Assembly: GCF_021699055.1 (NCBI RefSeq)
Contig: NZ_SSXC01000007.1
Coordinates: 22,036 to 86,035 of the forward strand
Length of the DNA: 64,000 nucleotides
Origin: Blastococcus sp. MG754426
GTDB taxonomy: Bacteria; Actinomycetota; Actinomycetes; Mycobacteriales; Geodermatophilaceae
Reading direction: 5' to 3'
Shown: piece after piece, positions 16,277 to 23,608 of the stretch
How positions within the stretch are numbered: the first letter of the stretch is position 1
Layout: the number at the start of each line of letters is the position of its first letter
Made by a program: the position numbers and the translations under genes
The notes under the pieces: model-generated
Database searches by the model: none
What the model was told of the DNA's origin: nothing
Seen by the model: the letters and a program-made list of their open reading frames with translations, nothing else

Positions 16277-16786
16277 ATGGTTCCGCTAGGGATCGCAGAC
16301 GTCGCACCGTGGCCGGACTGGCGAGCGGCCGCGGAGGGCGCGCTCGCGTTCCTGGCCGAGCACGTCGGCTGGGATCTCTGGATGGTCACCCAGGTCGTGG
16401 AGGACCGGCAGGTCGTCCTCCTGGCCCATCCCGACCGGGCCGTGCGCCCCGGCCTGGTGCTGCCCTGGGAGCGCAGCTTCTGCCGGCAGATGGTGGAGGG
16501 CAGCGCCCCCCGGCTGGCCACGGTGACGGCCGCGGTCCCCGAGTACGCCTCGCGGACGACCGGCCCGCTGCGCGACATCGCCGCCTACGTCGGCATCCCG
16601 CTGCTCACCCGGGACCTGCAGCTGTTCGGCACGCTGTGCGGGGTCGCCTACCGGGCCAAGCCACGCAGCGCCGCCCGGGAGCTCTCCGTCGTGGAGGCCG
16701 CCGCCCGCATGCTGAGCACCCTGATGGCCGCGGGGTGGGACCCACCGCCGCTGCCGGGCGAGCCCGACCGGGAGGTGGTGTGCTGA
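16277..16786 (+). CDS. GAF-domain sensor protein
   Basis: This 169-aa protein is almost entirely one GAF domain (about residues 10-155), with the typical SFCRQMVEG helix and YVGIPLLTRDLQLFGTLCGVA core. A single GAF with no output domain suggests a stand-alone ligand or redox sensor; cysteines near 75 and 118 could be relevant but are not a known motif. The stop lies 4 nt before the SMP-30 gene, so they may form a pair. A leaderless start is likely. The ligand is unknown. Confidence 0.8.
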   Translation: MVPLGIADVAPWPDWRAAAEGALAFLAEHVGWDLWMVTQVVEDRQVVLLAHPDRAVRPGLVLPWERSFCRQMVEGSAPRLATVTAAVPEYASRTTGPLRDIAAYVGIPLLTRDLQLFGTLCGVAYRAKPRSAARELSVVEAAARMLSTLMAAGWDPPPLPGEPDREVVC

Positions 16787-16790
16787 GCCG

Positions 16791-17630
16791 GTGCGCGCCG
16801 AACAGCTGACCGGTCCCGTCTGCCACCACGGCGAGGGGCCCGTGTGGTCACCGGCCTGGGGCGGGCTGCGCTGCGTCGACATGCTCGCCGGCGACGTCCT
16901 CGCGGTGGGTGATGACGGCGTGGTCACCCGCCGGCACGTCGGCGCGGTCGCGGCGGCGCTCCGCCCGCGCCGCGGGGGTGGCGCGGTCATCGCCGTCGAG
17001 CGCGGCTTCGCGCTGGAGGCCCCCGACGGGGCGGTCACCCCGCTGCCCCCGGTGTGGAGCGATCCCGGCGTCCGCATGAACGACGGCGGCTGCGACCCCG
17101 ACGGCCGGTTCTGGTGCGGCTCGATGGCCTACGACCAGACGCCGGGCGCCGCCGCGCTGTACCGGCTGGACCCCGACGGCAGCGTGCACGAGGCGTTCGG
17201 CGGCGTCACCGTGTCCAACGGGCTGGCGTGGAGCCCCGACGGGTCGCTGGCCTACTACGCCGACACAGCCACCCACCGCATCGACGTCCTCGACTACGAC
17301 CGGGACGCCGGGCTGACCGGCCGCCGCCCGTTCGTGACCTTCGCCGGCGACGGCAATCCCGACGGGCTCACCGTCGACGCGGAGGGCGGCGTCTGGGTGG
17401 CGCTCTACGGCAGCGGCGAGGTGCACCGCTACGACACCGGCGGCCGGCGGGACGCCGTGGTGGAGCTGCCCACCCCCCAGGTGACCGCCTGCACCCTGGG
17501 CGGCCCCGGCCTGGACCGGCTCTTCGTCACCACGTCGGCCGAGGGTGGCCTGGACGACGGCATCGCGGGGTCGCTGTTCACCGTGGACGCCGGCGTGCGC
17601 GGGTTGCCGGTGCGGGAGTTCGCCGGCTGA
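16791..17630 (+). CDS. SMP-30/gluconolactonase-family lactonase
   Basis: This 279-aa six-bladed propeller hydrolase has the family metal sites in order: Glu15 in HHGEGPVW, Asn in RMNDGGCDPDGRFWCG, Asn in TVSNGLAWSPDG, and Asp in NPDGLTVDAEGGVWV. It probably opens sugar lactones such as gluconolactone in the cytosol. GTG 16791 starts 4 nt after the GAF gene and fits the family N-terminus. It ends 9 bp from the convergent moaE. The zwf-like and GH15 genes at 42-45 kb could supply related lactones, but no physical linkage is seen. Confidence 0.85.
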   Translation: MRAEQLTGPVCHHGEGPVWSPAWGGLRCVDMLAGDVLAVGDDGVVTRRHVGAVAAALRPRRGGGAVIAVERGFALEAPDGAVTPLPPVWSDPGVRMNDGGCDPDGRFWCGSMAYDQTPGAAALYRLDPDGSVHEAFGGVTVSNGLAWSPDGSLAYYADTATHRIDVLDYDRDAGLTGRRPFVTFAGDGNPDGLTVDAEGGVWVALYGSGEVHRYDTGGRRDAVVELPTPQVTACTLGGPGLDRLFVTTSAEGGLDDGIAGSLFTVDAGVRGLPVREFAG

Positions 17631-17639
17631 GGGGGCCGC

Positions 17640-18050
17640 CTACGGGCAGGCGACCCACTCCTCCTCGCCGTCGCCGAAGACCTGCCGCTTCCAGATCGGC
17701 AGCCGCCTCTTCACCTCGTCGACGAGCTCGGCGCAGGCGGTGAAGGCCTGGCCGCGGTGGGAGGCGCTGACCGCGCAGGCGAGCGCGACGTCCCCGATGC
17801 CCAGCAGGCCGACGCGGTGGCTGACGGCGACGGCGTGCACCTCGGGGCGGGCGGCGAACTCCTCGGCCAGCTCGACGAGGACCTCGGCCGCGCTCGGGTG
17901 GCCGACGTACTCGAGCTCGGTCACCGTGCGGCCGCCGTCGTGGTCGCGGACGACGCCGGCGAAGGAGACCACCGCCCCCGCCGCGGCGACGGAGACGGCC
18001 TCCTCGTGCTCGGCGACGGACAGCGGCGCGTCGAGGACCCTGGCGATCAC
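17640..18050 (-). CDS. moaE: Molybdopterin synthase catalytic subunit MoaE
   Basis: This 136-aa protein forms the large subunit of molybdopterin synthase and converts cPMP to molybdopterin using MoaD thiocarboxylate. Family marks are AGVVRDHDGG, LEYVGHPSAAEV, HRVGLLGIGDVALACAVSA, and the catalytic-lysine region VKRRLPIWKRQ, ending with DGEEEWVAC. GTG 18050 overlaps the mocA stop by four bases (GTGA). It is the last gene of the minus-strand mod/moc run. Confidence 0.95.
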   Translation of the reverse strand: MIARVLDAPLSVAEHEEAVSVAAAGAVVSFAGVVRDHDGGRTVTELEYVGHPSAAEVLVELAEEFAARPEVHAVAVSHRVGLLGIGDVALACAVSASHRGQAFTACAELVDEVKRRLPIWKRQVFGDGEEEWVACP

Positions 18051-18625
18051 GGCGCCGACGCTACCCCCGGCGGCGGCACGTCGAGGTCGACCGGATCGGC
18101 CAGGCCGGTGCAGTCCACCTCGACGACGTCGTGCGCGGCCAGGTACCGGCGGGCGCCCTCGTCGCCGGTCGCGGTCTCCGCGACGCCGGCCCAGTGGTCG
18201 CGCCCGATCAGCACCGGGTGGCCGCGGACGCCGTCGTAGGTGGCGGTCGCGAGCGCGTCCGGGGCGGCGTGGGCGGCGACGGCCCGCAGCGCCTCGGGCG
18301 TCATGCCGGGCATGTCGACCAGGGTGACCAGCGCGGCGTCCACCCTCCCCGGGAAACCGCGCAGCCCGTCCAGGCCGGTGCGCAGCGAGGAGGCCATGCC
18401 CGACTCCCAGTCCTTGTTCGCCAGCACCACGGCGTTCGCGAGGCGGGCGCTGCGCCAGACGTCGACCGCCCGCGCGCCGAGCACGACGAGCACCGGGTCG
18501 CAGACAGCGCCCGCCGTCGCCACGGCGCGCTCGACCAGCAGGCTGCCCTCGTACTCGACCAGCGCCTTGGGCATCCCGTAGCGGCGGCCGCCCCCGGCGG
18601 CCAGGACGACGGCTGCGGTCCTCAT
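18047..18625 (-). CDS. mocA: MocA-like molybdenum cofactor nucleotidyltransferase
   Basis: This 192-aa protein has the NTP-transferase signature LAAGGGRRYGMPKALVEYEG at its N-terminus and a later VTLVDMPGMTPEALRA metal-binding region. The MocA/MobA family adds CMP or GMP to molybdopterin. MocA, which makes the cytosine form used by xanthine-dehydrogenase and CO-dehydrogenase-like enzymes, is the better fit given the cox and xdhC genes nearby, but MobA or a CofC-like role cannot be excluded. ATG 18625 follows modC by 13 nt, with GAGAGAGTGGGG upstream. It overlaps moaE. Confidence 0.85.
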   Translation of the reverse strand: MRTAAVVLAAGGGRRYGMPKALVEYEGSLLVERAVATAGAVCDPVLVVLGARAVDVWRSARLANAVVLANKDWESGMASSLRTGLDGLRGFPGRVDAALVTLVDMPGMTPEALRAVAAHAAPDALATATYDGVRGHPVLIGRDHWAGVAETATGDEGARRYLAAHDVVEVDCTGLADPVDLDVPPPGVASAP

Positions 18626-18638
18626 GCGCCCCACTCTC

Positions 18639-19685
18639 TCAGCGCGCGTAGACGGCGACCTCGGAGGCCTTGACACCGGCCCACACCTCGGCGCCCGGGA
18701 CGAGTCCCATCTCGGCGAACGAGGTGGCGGTGACGTCGGCGACCAGCGGCACCTCGCCGTCGAGCTCGCAGCGCACCGTGGCCCCGTGCGGGGTGGCACC
18801 CACCACCCGCTCCCGCCAGAGGTTGCGCGTGCTGCCGTCGGGCCGGGTGGTGTAGAGGGCCACCGACTCGGGGCGGATCGCGGCGAACACCGGCCCGGCG
18901 GCCTCCTCGGCGATGGCCACCGCCGCCCCGCAGTCGAGCCGCACCGACCGGCCCGCGCCGGTGCCCGGCAGCAGCGACAGCCCCACGAGCCGGGCCACGT
19001 AGTCGGTGCGCGGCCGGCGGGCCACCTCGGCCGGGGTGCCCGTCTGCACGACCCGCCCCTCCTCGAGGACGACGACGCGGTCGGCGAGCGCCATCGCGTC
19101 CACCGGGTCGTGGGTGACCAGCACGGTGCTGCCGCGGAAGGCGGCCAGGTGGCGGCGCAGCTCGGCGCGGACGGTCAGCCGGGTGCGCGCGTCCAGGGCC
19201 GACAGCGGCTCGTCGAGCAGCAGCAGGGCCGGGTCGCCGACCAGCGCGCGGGCCAGCGCCGCCCGTTGCGCCTGCCCCCCGGAGAGCTCGGCCGGCCGCC
19301 GGGCGCCCAGCCCGTCGAGCCCCACCCGGGTGAGCCAGGCCGCCGCGGCCGCCCGCGCCTCCCCGCGGCGGGCGCCCCGCGTGCGGAGGCCGAAGGCGAC
19401 GTTGTCGGCCACGCTCAGGTGCGGGAAGAGCAGGGCGTCCTGGAAGACCATGCCCAGCGCCCGCCGGTGCGCCGGGCGGGAGGTGACCCCGTCGTCCCAG
19501 ACCTCGCCGCCGACGACGACCCGCCCGCGGTCGGGGGGCAGCAGGCCGGCCAGCACCCGGACGAACGTGGACTTGCCCGCGCCGTTCGGGCCGAGGAGGG
19601 CCAGCACCTCGCCGTCGGCCACCTCGACGTCGACGCGGAGGTCGAGGTCGCCCCGGCGGGTGCCGACGGACGCCTCCAGGCTCAT
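18639..19685 (-). CDS. modC: Molybdate ABC transporter ATP-binding protein ModC
   Basis: This 348-aa ATPase powers molybdate uptake. Walker A is GPNGAGKS at 32-39, the ABC signature LSGGQ at 134-138, and Walker B LLLLDEP ends at 160. After the ATPase there is a C-terminal TOBE (Mop) domain of about 65 residues (from AAVAIAEEAAGPVFAAIRP onward) that can bind oxyanion. The ATG overlaps the modB stop by 4 nt. It is transcribed modA-modB-modC-mocA-moaE, so uptake and cofactor finishing are coupled. Confidence 0.94.
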   Translation of the reverse strand: MSLEASVGTRRGDLDLRVDVEVADGEVLALLGPNGAGKSTFVRVLAGLLPPDRGRVVVGGEVWDDGVTSRPAHRRALGMVFQDALLFPHLSVADNVAFGLRTRGARRGEARAAAAAWLTRVGLDGLGARRPAELSGGQAQRAALARALVGDPALLLLDEPLSALDARTRLTVRAELRRHLAAFRGSTVLVTHDPVDAMALADRVVVLEEGRVVQTGTPAEVARRPRTDYVARLVGLSLLPGTGAGRSVRLDCGAAVAIAEEAAGPVFAAIRPESVALYTTRPDGSTRNLWRERVVGATPHGATVRCELDGEVPLVADVTATSFAEMGLVPGAEVWAGVKASEVAVYAR

Positions 19686-20482
19686 GCGGCCCCCGCCCGG
19701 CCGAGCCAGCGGTCGCGGAGCAGCAGCAGGGTGGCCAGCGAGACCGCGAGCAGCACCACCGAGAGGACGATCGCCGCGTCCGGGTCCCGCTGCAGCGCCA
19801 GGTAGACCGCCAGCGGCATCGTCTGCGTGGTGCCGGGGAAGTTGCCGGCGAAGGTGATCGTGGCGCCGAACTCCCCGAGCGCCCGGGCCCAGCAGAGCAC
19901 CGCGCCGGCCGCGATCCCCGGCGCGACGAGGGGGAGCGTGACCCGGCGGAACGTCGTCCAGCGGCCGGCGCCGAGCGTGGCGGCGACGTCCTCGAAGCGG
20001 CTGTCCGCGGCGCGCAGCGCACCCTCGACGCTGATGACCAGGAACGGCATCGCGACGAAGGTCTCGGCGATGACGACGGCGGCGGTGGTGAACGGGATCG
20101 TGATGCCGAAGGCGTCGTCCAGCCAGGAGCCGACGATGCCCTGCCGCCCCAGCACGAGGAACAGCGCGACGCCGCCCACGACCGGCGGCAGCACCAGCGG
20201 CACGGTGACCAGCGCCCGGAGCACCGAGCGGCCGCGGGCCCGCGAGCGGGCCAGCACCCACGCCAGCGGGACGCCGAGCACCAGCGAGAGCGCGGTGGCG
20301 AGCGTGGCCGACACCAGGGAGAGCCGCAGCGCCTGCCCGACCGCCGGTTCCGCCAGCTGGCCGGCCAGCTGCGACCACGGGGTGCGGACCAGCAGGCCGA
20401 GCAGCGGGAGCACGAGGAAGGCGACGCCGAGCGCGGCGGGGACGAGCAGCGGGCCCGGGACGCGGGTGGCGGGGCGGGTCAC
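19682..20482 (-). CDS. modB: Molybdate ABC transporter permease ModB
   Basis: This 266-aa inner-membrane permease has about five to six membrane segments and the EAA loop that contacts ModC (EDVAATLGAGRWTTFRRVTLP, followed by ALGEFGATITFAGN). That loop is diagnostic for ModB/CysT-type permeases. GTG 20482 overlaps the modA stop by 4 nt, which fixes the start. Its ATG-side neighbour modC also overlaps. Confidence 0.93.
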   Translation of the reverse strand: MTRPATRVPGPLLVPAALGVAFLVLPLLGLLVRTPWSQLAGQLAEPAVGQALRLSLVSATLATALSLVLGVPLAWVLARSRARGRSVLRALVTVPLVLPPVVGGVALFLVLGRQGIVGSWLDDAFGITIPFTTAAVVIAETFVAMPFLVISVEGALRAADSRFEDVAATLGAGRWTTFRRVTLPLVAPGIAAGAVLCWARALGEFGATITFAGNFPGTTQTMPLAVYLALQRDPDAAIVLSVVLLAVSLATLLLLRDRWLGRAGAA

Positions 20483-21231
20483 GGCGTCCGGAACCCGGCG
20501 TCCCGCAGCAGCTCGCGGCCCTCGGCGGAGAGCACCAGGTCGACGAACGCCTGCGCCGCGGCGGGGTCCCGGGCACCCGCCAGCACGCTGATCGGGTACC
20601 GGTTGGCGGCCGCCGCGGCCTCCGGCACCTCGATCGCGTCGACGGTCTGCTGCCGGGCGGCTGCGTCGGTGACGTACACGAGCGCCGCGTCCACCTCCCC
20701 GAGCTCCACCTTCTGCAGGGTGGCGCGGGCGTCCTCCTCGTAGGTGTCCGGCCGAGCGGTCACGCCGGCGGCGGCGAGGAGCCGCTCCGCCGCCGCACCG
20801 CAGGGCGCGTCCGGCGCGCAGAGGGCGACGGCCAGGTCCTCCCGGGCCAGGTCGGCGAGCCCGGTGACGCCGGCCGGGTTCCCCTCGGGCACGGCGAGGG
20901 TCAGCACGTTCTCGGCGAAGACCTGCGGGTCCTCGGCCAGGCCCGCGTCGGCGACCACCTGCATCTGCCGCTCGTCGGCGGAGGCGAAGACGTCGATCGG
21001 GGCGCCCTGGCTGATCGCCGTCGCCGCACCGGCGCTGCTGAGGTAGCCGATGTCCACGTCGACGTCCGGGTGGCGCTCGCGGTACGCCGCCTCCACCCGC
21101 TCGAAGACGTCGATGAGCGAGGCCGCCGCGTACACCGTGAGCGTGCCGCCGGGCCGGTCGGCGTCCGGGTCGTCGGCGCCGCACCCGGCGAGGAGCGCGG
21201 CTGCCGCGAGCAGCACGAGCAGCGGACGCAT
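20479..21231 (-). CDS. modA: Molybdate-binding lipoprotein ModA
   Basis: This 250-aa periplasmic-type binding protein begins with a signal peptide and lipobox LLAGC (lipidated Cys17), so it is membrane-anchored. The ModA ligand residues lie in AAASLIDVFERV, then SSAGAATAISQGAPIDVFAS and DAALVYVTDA. It captures molybdate or tungstate and passes it to ModB. The ATG has GGGGAGGGGAGGG upstream. It follows the HTH-TOBE gene by about 107 bp. Confidence 0.94.
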   Translation of the reverse strand: MRPLLVLLAAAALLAGCGADDPDADRPGGTLTVYAAASLIDVFERVEAAYRERHPDVDVDIGYLSSAGAATAISQGAPIDVFASADERQMQVVADAGLAEDPQVFAENVLTLAVPEGNPAGVTGLADLAREDLAVALCAPDAPCGAAAERLLAAAGVTARPDTYEEDARATLQKVELGEVDAALVYVTDAAARQQTVDAIEVPEAAAAANRYPISVLAGARDPAAAQAFVDLVLSAEGRELLRDAGFRTP

Positions 21232-21338
21232 GCCCTCCCCTCCCGGACGCCGGCTCCGGTGGCCGCGTCTGCGGAGCATCAGAGCAGCCTTCTCCGCGGC
21301 TGCGCAAGAGGCGCGAGGGGAGCCGCCCGCAGCTGCGG

Positions 21339-21731
21339 CTAGGGCACGTCGACGCTGACCTGGGTGGCCTTGACGGTGGCGACCGCCCGGACGCCGACAA
21401 CCAGCCCGAGCTCGTCGGCCGCCTCCCGGGACATGAGGGAGACGACGCGGAAGGGCCCGGCCTGGATCTCCACCTGCGCCATGACGCCGTCGCGGACCAC
21501 GTTGGTGACGATGCCGGCCAGCCGGTTGCGGGCCGACGACGGCGTCGTCCCGGGCTCGGGGGCGTCCCGGAGCTGGGTGGCGAGGCGGGCGAGGTCGGCG
21601 CCCTCGATGACCGCCGGGCCTCCGCCGTCCCGGTGCGCCGGCAGCCGTCCGCCGTCCACCCAGCGGCGGACCGTGTCGTCGCTGACGCCGAGCAGCGCGG
21701 CCGCCTCGGCGATGCGGTAGGTGGCGCCCAC
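21339..21731 (-). CDS. Helix-turn-helix plus TOBE molybdenum-responsive regulator
   Basis: This 130-aa protein has an excisionase/MerR-type helix-turn-helix at residues 1-35 (IAEAAALLGVSDDTVRRWVDGGRLPAHR), joined to a single Mop/TOBE domain at 66-130 (SARNRLAGIVTNVVRDGVMAQVEI). TOBE domains bind molybdate. The layout is that of the MopI-like regulators in actinobacteria and differs from classical ModE. It is the first gene of the minus-strand molybdenum run, so it likely senses molybdate and controls modABC. GTG 21731 is probably leaderless. Confidence 0.87.
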   Translation of the reverse strand: MGATYRIAEAAALLGVSDDTVRRWVDGGRLPAHRDGGGPAVIEGADLARLATQLRDAPEPGTTPSSARNRLAGIVTNVVRDGVMAQVEIQAGPFRVVSLMSREAADELGLVVGVRAVATVKATQVSVDVP

Positions 21732-21737
21732 GGCAAG

Positions 21738-21743
21738 ACCCTA
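21738..21743 (-). promoter_or_regulatory. -10 box TAGGGT for the molybdenum operon
   Basis: On the minus strand TAGGGT ends 6 nt before the GTG at 21731, with no ribosome-binding site. It is the likely main promoter of the regulator-modABC-mocA-moaE operon. Confidence 0.55.
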
Positions 21744-21812
21744 GCCGCGGCCTGTGGACGACGGGCGCAGTCCACGGGCCGCTCCTCCCGGGCGTCGGCC
21801 CGGGCGGGCACC

Positions 21813-23060
21813 ATGCCCCGCGTGATCGACGACGCCTGGCTCGCAGACCTGCTCCGGCACCGGGCCCCGAGGCTCACCGACGCCGGGGCGGCCGCCGAGC
21901 TGGCGGGGGTGCTGAGCGCGCGCGGGGTCCCGCTCGACGAGGACGGGGTGCTCACACGCACGCTGCTCGCCGCGCTGGACGAGACGTGGGAGCGGGGCTG
22001 GCAGCCGGCCGACGTCGCGCACGCCGCCCGGCGGCAGGCCGGTGCCGGGTCGGTGCCGCTGCTCGTGGCGCTGGTCGCCGAGCACGCGCGCCGGTCCGAC
22101 GCCGTGTCCCGGGCGCCGGAGGGCTGGGTGGGGCAGCTGCGCGAGCTCGGGGCGCTGGACGCCGACCCTCCCGCCGGCGCTCTCGCCTGCACGGTCGTCG
22201 CCGCGTGGCACCGGGCGGAGCAACGGGCCCCGGCCGAGGCGTGGCGCATCGTGCTGCAGCTCACCGGCGTGCTGCGCACCGCCGCGCGGCTCGAGCTGCT
22301 GGTGCCGCCGCCCTCGCGGTGGGGCGCTCCGCGGGCGCGCGCGGACCGACCGGCTGCGGACGACGACCGGGCGCTCCGCCGGATCCGCGGGCTGCTGGCC
22401 AAGGCGGAGTCGACCGCGTTCCCCGAGGAGGCGGAGGCGCTGACCGCCAAGGCGCAGGAGCTCATGACCCGGCACGCCGTGGACGCGGCCCTGCTCGGCG
22501 ACGGCACACCGTCCGGCATCGACGTCGACACCCGCCGGGTGCACCTCGCCGACCCGTACGCGCGGGCCAAGACGCAGCTGCTGGGCGCCGTCGCGGAAGC
22601 GAACGGGGTGCGGCTGGTCTGGTACCAGGGCCTGGGCATCGCCACCCTGGTCGGCGTGCGGGCCGATCTGGACGCGGTGGAGCTGCTGTTCACCTCGCTG
22701 CTGCTCCAGGTCGCCCACGCGCTCGCCGCCGCGGAGCGGCAGGACGGGCGGCGCTCGGGTTCGCGCACGTTCCGCCGCGCGTTCCTGCTGGGTTACGCCC
22801 ACCGCATCGGGGAGCGGCTGGCCGCGGCGCGCCGGAGGGCGACCGAGGAGGCCGCTGCGGAGGCGGCGGCGGAACGCGGCGCGGACCTGCTGCCGGTGCT
22901 GCGGTCGCGGCAGGCGGCGGTCGAGGCGCGCACGGCGGAGCTCTTCCCGAAGGTGCGAGCCGGCCGCAGCCGGTCCTCGGTGGACGCGGGCGGCTGGTAC
23001 GCGGGCAGGGCCGCCGCGGAACGCGCCGACGTCGCCCCTCGGCGGGCACCCCTCCGCTGA
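21813..23060 (+). CDS. DUF2786 family protein
   Basis: This protein of about 415 aa contains the DUF2786 motif (DRALRRIRGLLAKAESTAFPEEAEALTAKAQELMTRH) near residues 175-215, which resembles a zinc-finger or helical nucleic-acid-associated module. It is followed by the DUF7168-like region of these proteins. Function is unknown. Its C-terminus is helical, with Arg/Ala-rich runs (RRRATEEAAAEAAAERGADL). ATG 21813 or GTG 21822 could be the start; no Shine-Dalgarno sequence precedes either. It diverges from the HTH-TOBE gene. Confidence 0.75.
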   Translation: MPRVIDDAWLADLLRHRAPRLTDAGAAAELAGVLSARGVPLDEDGVLTRTLLAALDETWERGWQPADVAHAARRQAGAGSVPLLVALVAEHARRSDAVSRAPEGWVGQLRELGALDADPPAGALACTVVAAWHRAEQRAPAEAWRIVLQLTGVLRTAARLELLVPPPSRWGAPRARADRPAADDDRALRRIRGLLAKAESTAFPEEAEALTAKAQELMTRHAVDAALLGDGTPSGIDVDTRRVHLADPYARAKTQLLGAVAEANGVRLVWYQGLGIATLVGVRADLDAVELLFTSLLLQVAHALAAAERQDGRRSGSRTFRRAFLLGYAHRIGERLAAARRRATEEAAAEAAAERGADLLPVLRSRQAAVEARTAELFPKVRAGRSRSSVDAGGWYAGRAAAERADVAPRRAPLR

Positions 23061-23066
23061 CGCCCC

Positions 23067-23095
23067 GGAGCCGCCTGGGCCCGCCGCCCGGCTCC
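23067..23095 (+). terminator. Weak hairpin after DUF2786 gene
   Basis: GGAGCCG (23067-23073) and CGGCTCC (23089-23095) form a 7-bp stem with a GC-rich 15-nt loop just past the stop codon. Confidence 0.4.
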
Positions 23096-23193
23096 ACGTC
23101 GTATCCCCGGCTGCCAGTCCCTCCCGCTCCCGCGCAGGCCCGCCGGCTCCGAACGCCAGCGGCGACCCTGCGACCGGAAGCGCCCCGCGGCTG

Positions 23194-23211
23194 ACGTTCC
23201 CGCGGGAACGT
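23194..23211. repeat. Palindromic repeat copy 1
   Basis: ACGTTCCCGCGGGAACGT is a perfect 18-bp palindrome, the best-preserved copy of the family. Confidence 0.7.
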
Positions 23212-23311
23212 CCCCGCCCCTGCCCGGGCGGTCGGGCGCCCCACGACCGAGTCACCGGTCCGGCGTTCCCCACGCGGGCCGGCCCGCCACCGCGCGAGCG
23301 CCACCGCGATC

Positions 23312-23329
23312 ACGTTTCCGCGGGAACGC
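23312..23329. repeat. Palindromic repeat copy 2
   Basis: ACGTTTCCGCGGGAACGC retains the central TTCCGCGGGAAC with one changed base in the left half. Confidence 0.65.
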
Positions 23330-23379
23330 CTTCAGCCCTCCCAGTGCGGGCCGGCCCACCACCCCTCGACCGTGTCGAG

Positions 23380-23397
23380 CGGTCCCCGCGGGAACGC
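23380..23397. repeat. Palindromic repeat copy 3
   Basis: The right half CGGGAACGC is intact while the left half (CGGTCCCCG) has drifted. Confidence 0.55.
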
Positions 23398-23529
23398 TCG
23401 CCCCCCTCCCCCCTCGGGCCGGCGGTGCCACGGCAGGCGGGCGCCGACCTGTCACCGCTCCCCGTGAGATCGCCTCGGGCATCCCACGCTGGCCGGTCGG
23501 GCCACGCGTCGTGGCGTCACCGCGCCAAG

Positions 23530-23547
23530 GCGTTCCTGCGGGAACGC
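23530..23547. repeat. Palindromic repeat copy 4
   Basis: GCGTTCCTGCGGGAACGC differs from a perfect palindrome by a single base. It is about 50 nt upstream of the DUF222 start. Confidence 0.65.
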
Positions 23548-23592
23548 CGCACCCTCGTGGGCAGCGGTTGTGTCACACCTCGCCGCCAGCTT

Positions 23593-23608
23593 TCGTACAT
23601 GCGTTCGA
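23593..23608 (+). promoter_or_regulatory. LexA (SOS) box overlapping the DUF222 start codon
   Basis: TCGTACATGCGTTCGA matches the actinobacterial SOS consensus TCGAAC-N4-GTTCGA at 11 of 12 fixed positions. The ATG of the DUF222 gene (23599) falls in the centre. Mycobacterial 13E12-type genes are reported to be LexA-controlled, which supports the call. Confidence 0.65.

Larger units (their letters stand above)
23061..23598. other. Gene-free region carrying palindromic repeats, 538 bp
   Basis: This stretch lies between the DUF2786 gene and the DUF222 pseudogene. It contains four copies of a GTTCCCGCGGGAAC-centred palindrome and a repeated GCGGGCCGGCCC(G/A)CCACC word (about 23275-23292 and 23346-23363), so two units look like degraded tandem copies about 70 bp long. 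No coding frame with a recognisable product was found. Confidence 0.6.

Noticed and set aside
19682..22768. A minus-strand open frame of over 1000 codons covering modB and beyond
   Set aside because: Only the last 266 residues are a real protein (modB). The rest is antisense to modA, the HTH-TOBE gene and DUF2786 in a non-coding frame.
23194..23547. CRISPR-like array
   Set aside because: The palindromes are 68-150 bp apart with unequal spacers, the repeats are degenerate, and no cas gene is present.
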